The notes beneath the pieces were generated by a model that did no database searches, had not been told where the DNA came from, and saw only the letters and a list, made by a program, of their open reading frames with translations. This document shows positions 5,971-10,768 of a DNA stretch of 10,768 nt, piece by piece (the first letter of the stretch is position 1; each line of letters starts with the position of its first letter). Both the position numbers and the translations under genes were made by a program. The DNA lies in contig JAUWHM010000162.1 of assembly GCA_030605915.1 (NCBI GenBank), forward strand, positions 1 to 10,768. The letters are read 5' to 3'. The DNA comes from Nitrospirota bacterium. GTDB lineage: Bacteria > NPL-UPA2 > JAGMAN01.

Positions 5971-8900
5971 TTAAGGATACGGTAGCATATTAAGGATTTC
6001 TGCTTTTTTATACTCCCATAGGCGTCCTTGTGCTCCACACCAGATACTCTCCTCGTCAACTCCGAGTGAGAGCACAGAGGTAAGCCCAGAACACCACCAC
6101 CAGATGTTATCCATCTTGGAATAAACAAATAATCTGTTACCCGACCCCACATAAAGAAACTTTTTGTCAAAAGCCAGAACATTCATAACATTGAGCTTTC
6201 CCAACGGAGTTCTTCCCTGACTGCCTCCCATACCACTCACCTTCACCTCCGAATATACCTTGAACACTTCGCCTGTTTTTTCATATCGCAGCAGCACTTC
6301 CCATGTTGGGTATATAGGCCGGCTTCCGATCCAGGCTGATTCATCATCGACAACCATCTCAGTGATTACGTACTTGCCACCAGGCAACAGATTTCTCCAG
6401 ACCCCTGTCTCTTTGTTCATAACACTCACAGAGCCGTGGGCCGTGCCTATCCAGAGCCGGTTATCATCGACGGCCAGAGCAGTCACCGCATAGGGTTCCT
6501 CTACCGCCTCCACATAGACTGACCATTTTCCCGCTTTTTTATCGTAGCGGCTCACTCCTCCTTTGCCCGCTGCAAATAATCCCCACCGTGACCTGCTTGA
6601 TGTATCATTCGGATCAGGAGCGTTTTCAACCTCCAGATCTCCGCCGCCAAACCATACATAGTCCTTATCAACTGCAATGGAGTAGATTTCATTATCAAAG
6701 AGTCCATCTTCAGTTGTAAAGTGTTTCCATTTGTCTTCCTTTCGCGAGTATCTCAATATCCCACTTCCAGCAGTAGCACACCACACATATTGACCATCCA
6801 GTGCCAGGGCGGTAACAGGGTGCTCGATCTCTTCTTCTGCCGGACTTGGCAAGGACCATCTTCTTGTTTCTTGATCATAGCAAAGGAGAAAGAATCGAGG
6901 GCTGTGGTTGTTTCCCTGCGTGAACCAGCGGTCCCAATTGCCACCGCCACAGAAGACCTGTTTGCCATCGGAGACAATAGCGTTCACGAAGGAGTCTTTG
7001 TATTCCGCACCGAGCGGATAAGCTACACCTTTTATCGCAATCCTCGGCAGTTCTTTCGGTACTTCTTTCATATGCTTACTCAAGAATTCCTCTAACTCCT
7101 GCATTCTACCAGTCTTTTGTGCGCATAATCTTAAGCCGTCTACGTCGACTGGGCCTTTTGCTCTGAGAAGCCATTTGTAAGACTCAATAGCCTCATTATA
7201 TTGTCCGAGCTTCCGACATGCTATGGCCTTGGACCGGTAAAAATACCGGCCGCCGTCCTTGTATTCTCGTGGATGAAGAGACGCATGGCGGATACCTTCC
7301 TCCGCCGACCGCTTCATTGCCTTCCAATTACCTGCTTTTTGCGACAGGTTCAATAGTTCAGACAGCAGAATTCTCCTTGTGATGGAGAGAAGGTGAGCCT
7401 CCCAGCGGTCTGACGCCATGATAGTTTCAGGCATCAGCTCAACCGCCTTTTCTTTCTCCGTGATTGCTTTCTCCAAGTTCGTATACTGAGGATTTGTTTC
7501 CCTGCATACCGAGCCCCTGCTATATAACCATCCTAGAGTCTTGTGTACCAGGTAACAGCTTTTCCTGCTGTCACTCAGCCTTTCGCCCTCTGCTTCGAGA
7601 GCTTCAATCGCTGTCTCTACCCCGCTCATCTTCTGGTAACATTTAGCCAGGAAGAGGATTGGTTGTTGAATGTTATGAGGACTGTAGGAAAGCTTGATAT
7701 GGCGATCAATATATTGCCGATAAAAGTCAATATACCCAGCGTAGTCTTCCAGTTGGATGCAGACTCGTGCAGTATAGTACATGAGATTAGAGTGCGCATT
7801 GTCCGCTGACATCCCGTGGTAGGGGATGTAGGGTATGCGGTCCCATTTGCTGGCAATTTTCTTCAGAATAGACAGTCTCTTTAACAGCATCTCCCGTGCT
7901 CTCTCTTCTGCTCCTGTGGTCTTGAGGTAATACCCGAGCCCCCAGTAATGGCTCGAGAGCACTCTATAGCCTTCTTGCAGACTCCACAATGCCTCCCAGG
8001 TCCGAGCACCTTCAGGAAAAGCCTCCAGATACTCGGAGTACTCCCTCACCGCCTCCTGAATATATGCTACCTTGGAGTCGGCCTCTGTTCGCGGCGGAAA
8101 CCTGCGGCGTCCCCCCATCTTTAGGTGTGCAAGGTCATATGTGCGTGCAATCCAGTATTTGGCAGCGGAGTTAGACGAGTCCAGATAGAAGGCCTTCTGG
8201 AAGGCACGGAGCGCCTGCTCGAAATACTCTTCACGCCTCACATCAAGCTCTCGAAACTTCTCTAGAGTCTCAAGTCCTCTCAGGTAAAAGAGGTTAGACT
8301 CGGGCTTCCTGGGATCCTCCTTCAGCAAAGATTCAACATCTCTCTTTTTGGGAATTACCTCAAGTACATCAATGACCTTACGTATGATTTTTTTCTCGAG
8401 TTGAGTGAATTCTTTGACTTCACCCTCTACATCAAATTTGTGGGAAGGGCCTTCTACTCCCTGCTTCCTCACCACCACCTCTATCTTGAGAGCTGAATCC
8501 TCCATGGGCTGGCCAGGTTGAGGCATCTCACAGAAACTACCTCCAATAAGAATATCGGCACCCAGAGCTTTCTGCGCCGTGGCATCCTCAATGAGTCCGG
8601 ATTCGCCAAGGTGTGCTTCTTGGATAATCTTATCTATATGGCTTCTTTCTAATAGCAGTAAACCTCCAACTCTCTTGAGATCGGCCATAATCATCTCCGG
8701 AAGTTCTACCTCAAGCGGGTCAAGCCGGTCAAACTGGCTTGTATTCCTGAATTGAAGCACAGCAATTGTGTTGCGTTTTTCCTTGGGCTTAAGCCCGGCA
8801 AGGGCAACATTTAAATCCTTCCTGAGACATTTAGCCAGGGTTTTCTGATAAGAGAAAAGCTCCTTTTCTTTACACCTGAGATTCTCTTCCCCCAAGATAT

Positions 8901-9309
8901 TGCCTGTGGAAGGTTGAACTAAATCAACCTTAATCTGAATTATCCCTCTCTTCTTCTCCAATTCCCCCACTACCATTATCTGAGCACCAAGCAATCTGCC
9001 AATCTGAATAGCTCTATCTTTAGGTCCTAACCCGAATAGAGTTAACTCTAATTCCTTGAGTATCTCATCGATCTTGTTCCTTTCCACCAGGGTGAGCCTT
9101 CTATCCTTGCCCAGTTCTATGGTCAGAAACTCAGCATATCGCCTGCCCCACTCCAGAAGTTCAGCATCGTCATCCGGGTTGGTAAAATTCATGATGGCCA
9201 GGGTGTTCGTCTGATGCTCAGAAGCAGCAGAGGCAAGGCTAAAGCAACCTGCCAGTAAGATAATCCAGATATTAATTGAGATAGCCTTCGTCAATATGTG
9301 CTTCATCAT
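5971..9309 (-). CDS. Large lipoprotein: two CsgG-like domains, TPR region and C-terminal seven-bladed propeller
   Basis: The 1112-residue protein begins with a lipoprotein signal peptide whose lipobox LAGC gives Cys22 as the lipidated residue. Phe follows it rather than the Asp inner-membrane retention signal, so outer-membrane anchoring is likely. Residues about 35-175 and 178-330 are two CsgG/FlgO/LpoB-like domains, each with the pattern T[IL]A[IV][ML]xF.N, LxLxER..ID.I and a later LGA.I...G strand. Residues about 335-755 are helical and TPR-like. Residues about 756-1105 carry about seven blade motifs of the type VTALAVDDNRLWIGT...Y.K..GxW, like the propellers of hybrid two-component sensors. 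No catalytic motif was seen. The role is unknown; architecture suggests an envelope scaffold or export-associated sensor. ATG 9309 places the signal peptide correctly, but no good ribosome binding site precedes it; ATG 9306 is equally possible. It lies 43 nt after a smaller CsgG-like gene. Confidence 0.88.
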   Translation of the reverse strand: MMKHILTKAISINIWIILLAGCFSLASAASEHQTNTLAIMNFTNPDDDAELLEWGRRYAEFLTIELGKDRRLTLVERNKIDEILKELELTLFGLGPKDRAIQIGRLLGAQIMVVGELEKKRGIIQIKVDLVQPSTGNILGEENLRCKEKELFSYQKTLAKCLRKDLNVALAGLKPKEKRNTIAVLQFRNTSQFDRLDPLEVELPEMIMADLKRVGGLLLLERSHIDKIIQEAHLGESGLIEDATAQKALGADILIGGSFCEMPQPGQPMEDSALKIEVVVRKQGVEGPSHKFDVEGEVKEFTQLEKKIIRKVIDVLEVIPKKRDVESLLKEDPRKPESNLFYLRGLETLEKFRELDVRREEYFEQALRAFQKAFYLDSSNSAAKYWIARTYDLAHLKMGGRRRFPPRTEADSKVAYIQEAVREYSEYLEAFPEGARTWEALWSLQEGYRVLSSHYWGLGYYLKTTGAEERAREMLLKRLSILKKIASKWDRIPYIPYHGMSADNAHSNLMYYTARVCIQLEDYAGYIDFYRQYIDRHIKLSYSPHNIQQPILFLAKCYQKMSGVETAIEALEAEGERLSDSRKSCYLVHKTLGWLYSRGSVCRETNPQYTNLEKAITEKEKAVELMPETIMASDRWEAHLLSITRRILLSELLNLSQKAGNWKAMKRSAEEGIRHASLHPREYKDGGRYFYRSKAIACRKLGQYNEAIESYKWLLRAKGPVDVDGLRLCAQKTGRMQELEEFLSKHMKEVPKELPRIAIKGVAYPLGAEYKDSFVNAIVSDGKQVFCGGGNWDRWFTQGNNHSPRFFLLCYDQETRRWSLPSPAEEEIEHPVTALALDGQYVWCATAGSGILRYSRKEDKWKHFTTEDGLFDNEIYSIAVDKDYVWFGGGDLEVENAPDPNDTSSRSRWGLFAAGKGGVSRYDKKAGKWSVYVEAVEEPYAVTALAVDDNRLWIGTAHGSVSVMNKETGVWRNLLPGGKYVITEMVVDDESAWIGSRPIYPTWEVLLRYEKTGEVFKVYSEVKVSGMGGSQGRTPLGKLNVMNVLAFDKKFLYVGSGNRLFVYSKMDNIWWWCSGLTSVLSLGVDEESIWCGAQGRLWEYKKAEILNMLPYP

Positions 9310-9352
9310 CTAGTCTCGCGCCACACCAAGGTGTTTTTTTATTGACACTTAA

Positions 9353-10186
9353 TTACATATCTGATTTACTGGTCTTAAACAGCTCTCTCTCCCATCTCTT
9401 CATCTTCCGCCAGCAGGTCTTATTCATCTTCCTCACTACTCTCACTCGGGAATCATGAGGGAATTCTTCCAGAAATCTATCCAGCTCTATCCTGGCATGA
9501 GACCACGACTTCTGGGTAATGTAGCTCTTCGCATTCCAGAATCGGGCATCTGCATGCTCAGGATTGAGATTCAGGGTATTCATAAACTCCATAATGGCAT
9601 GGTCATACATGCAGCCGTAGTAATAGCCCAAACCCCTAATGAAATGCAGATTAACCTCATGAGACTTGTCAATGTCCAGTTCAGGAAGCGATTCTATTTT
9701 AATGTCTAAGTCTCTGAGAAGCTTTAAGGTTAGCTCCCTACTCAACTGCACTATATCCGTTACTTTCCCCTTAACTTCTTCTGATTTGATCAGTTCGGTT
9801 GTTTCCACATCCAAAAGATGAGCATTTATCTTCATGGTGGAATTAACTAAGCTGAACCCCCCGGCAAGCATAATATTTGCTCCCACTAGCTTTCCGACCT
9901 TAACCTGAGTTTTCTCATCAACCAACCCCCGCAGGCTTATCCTCTGCTCCCTGGCTATCCTTTTCAGGCTCTCCCTATCCACCATTGTGATACCCTCAGC
10001 CTTAGCCAGGTCAGCAAGGAGCAAGTCAGCCAGCCCCTCCTCCAGTGGCTCCAGCTTCTCCAGCCCACTGGCATTGTCAAATGGGAGGACGGCGATGGTC
10101 TTAGTTTTCACCGCCTTTGCAGAAGCTAATATAATCAAAAATGTAACGATGGTTACTACACTAACTAATCCATGTTTGGATACCAT
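9353..10186 (-). CDS. Exported CsgG/FlgO-like domain protein with C-terminal TPR
   Basis: The 277-residue protein has an N-terminal signal peptide (about 1-25: hydrophobic VSVVTIVTFLIILASA with likely cleavage after ASA or AKA) and no lipobox, so a periplasmic or secreted location is expected. Residues about 28-160 form one CsgG/FlgO/LpoB-like domain: TIAVLPFDNASG, LADLLLADL, ITMVDRESLKRI, then VGKLVGANIMLAGGF and a strand INAHLLDVETTELI. Residues about 178-250 hold two TPR-like helix pairs (HAIMEFMNTLNLNPEHADARFWNA pattern), followed by a basic tail. CsgG itself is an outer-membrane lipoprotein pore for curli; this protein lacks lipidation, so it may instead be a periplasmic partner or a TolB/LpoB-like factor. 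It follows the propeller gene by 13 nt and precedes the large CsgG-like lipoprotein gene by 43 nt, so co-expression is likely. Function is inferred from domains only. Confidence 0.87.
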   Translation of the reverse strand: MVSKHGLVSVVTIVTFLIILASAKAVKTKTIAVLPFDNASGLEKLEPLEEGLADLLLADLAKAEGITMVDRESLKRIAREQRISLRGLVDEKTQVKVGKLVGANIMLAGGFSLVNSTMKINAHLLDVETTELIKSEEVKGKVTDIVQLSRELTLKLLRDLDIKIESLPELDIDKSHEVNLHFIRGLGYYYGCMYDHAIMEFMNTLNLNPEHADARFWNAKSYITQKSWSHARIELDRFLEEFPHDSRVRVVRKMNKTCWRKMKRWERELFKTSKSDM

Positions 10187-10198
10187 TTCCTCCTCCCT
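10187..10198 (-). promoter_or_regulatory. Strong ribosome binding site of the small CsgG-like gene
   Basis: On the minus strand AAGGGAGGAGGAA directly precedes ATG 10186. GGGAGG sits 5 nt from the ATG, with an overlapping AGGAGG closer in. It fills the 13-nt gap after the TGA of the upstream propeller gene, supporting translation from one message. Confidence 0.75.
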
Positions 10199-10199
10199 T

Positions 10200-10768
10200 T
10201 CACTTTGTAACTGCTTCTTGCACCCCAGAGAGTAAGCCAGACAAACTGCTCAACCAGAAGCCATCTAAACTCTGCCATACTAGGTAAAATCCCTTGTTTC
10301 TATCTGAGATTAAGGAATATATGTGCGGCTTGCAGAATGAAAGTGTCCCTGGCTCATTCCAATCCATGCCGTTTTCAGAGGTACAATAGACAAGGCCAGG
10401 GGCAGTCCCCATCCAACTGAGCAAGAAAATTCCTTCGGGACTTTGAATCAAGGATGGCCTTCTGCAATTTCGAAACTTTTCGGCGTCCTTCACAATCAGT
10501 TTTGGCTTAGTCCACAATATCCTGTCACCAGAGCTTGAAATAGAAATACCATCCCAAATGTCTTTGGGATTACCATATCTGCCCCATAATGTTTTCTCAA
10601 ACACAATCCATAGTCTACCACGGTCATCTTGGAATAATGAAGGATTCTTGCATCCTCCGTCTCTCTCGTATATTGTCGCTCTTACTGGGTCAGTCCATTC
10701 CTTTCCGCCTCTCGAGGATGCTACCAGGATGCTTGGAGAGCCCGCCGTTCCCCAAGCTAATAGATAAC
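10200..10768 (-). CDS. BNR/sialidase-type propeller protein, 3' part (5' end outside window)
   Basis: The minus-strand frame is open from the window edge to TGA at 10202-10200, giving 188 visible residues. The GTG at 10604 lies inside conserved sequence and is not the true start. Three Asp-box-like turns occur about 50-60 residues apart: ASSRGGKEWTDP, SISSSGDRILWTKP and CTSENGMDWNEP. Each is tied to beta-strand pairs such as NPSLFQDDRGRLWIVFE and RPSLIQSPEGIFLLSW. This is the pattern of sialidase/BNR beta-propellers, which are usually secreted and act as glycosidases or as binding and structural domains. The catalytic arginine triad and the signal peptide, if present, would lie mostly upstream, so enzymatic activity cannot be judged. 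The stop is 13 nt before the next gene's start, so it is the first visible member of an operon with the two CsgG-like genes. Confidence 0.75.
   Translation of the reverse strand, partial: YLLAWGTAGSPSILVASSRGGKEWTDPVRATIYERDGGCKNPSLFQDDRGRLWIVFEKTLWGRYGNPKDIWDGISISSSGDRILWTKPKLIVKDAEKFRNCRRPSLIQSPEGIFLLSWMGTAPGLVYCTSENGMDWNEPGTLSFCKPHIYSLISDRNKGFYLVWQSLDGFWLSSLSGLLSGVQEAVTK

Noticed and set aside
6721..7095. Plus-strand ORF of 124 codons opposite the lipoprotein gene
   Set aside because: It is antisense to clear propeller and TPR-linker coding sequence, with no ribosome binding site or recognisable domain; it is a shadow frame.
9323..9340. Plus-strand hairpin ACACC/GGTGT followed by seven T as a terminator
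   Set aside because: The loop is too small or the stem only 4 bp, and no plus-strand gene lies upstream to be terminated.
5971..10186. Curli secretion operon (csgG proper)
   Set aside because: The CsgG-like domains are embedded in longer TPR/propeller proteins, the smaller one lacks a lipobox, and no curli subunit or csgE/csgF-like gene is visible.

Overview
The window looks like chromosomal DNA of an uncultured Gram-negative bacterium with moderate G+C. A lipoprotein with a clear lipobox and other exported proteins imply an outer membrane. The housekeeping genes resemble those of Firmicutes (PriA) and Thermotogae (a short GalE-like epimerase) more than those of Proteobacteria. Long TPR proteins, CsgG-like domains, propellers and hairpin repeats of the CCTCTCC/GGAGAGG type are common in deep-branching candidate phyla. 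This impression comes from memory of families, not from a search, and I do not assign a phylum.

Layout. (1) 1-1532, plus strand: the 3' part of a long TPR protein that begins before the window. (2) 1564-5403, minus strand: a compact three-gene unit reading epimerase, then a stand-alone homocysteine methyltransferase domain, then PriA. A near-consensus sigma-70-type promoter (TTGACA, 17 nt, TATACT) lies just upstream of the epimerase. Gene spacings are 1 nt and 17 nt, and PriA converges on the TPR gene with only 31 nt between stops. (3) 5404-5970: a spacer of about 570 nt that holds the promoter, a 10-bp tandem duplication, at least two copies of a hairpin repeat, other hairpins, and a doubtful 86-codon exported ORF partly built from repeat sequence. 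(4) 5971-10768, minus strand: a second likely operon reading BNR/sialidase-type propeller protein (5' end outside the window), then a CsgG-like/TPR exported protein, then an 1112-residue lipoprotein with two CsgG-like domains, a long TPR-like section and a C-terminal propeller of about seven blades.

How the genes may work together. The epimerase supplies nucleotide sugars for envelope polysaccharide. The methyltransferase domain is half of a split methionine synthase or a related methyl-transfer enzyme, and PriA restarts stalled replication forks. These three share transcription rather than an obvious pathway. The second operon is the unusual part. It has three CsgG/FlgO/LpoB-like domains in two consecutive genes, joined to TPR and beta-propeller modules and preceded by another secreted-type propeller. 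This suggests a periplasmic or outer-membrane scaffold, possibly for surface assembly or export. Its function is inferred only from architecture.

No tRNA, rRNA, CRISPR array, transposase or phage gene was seen.
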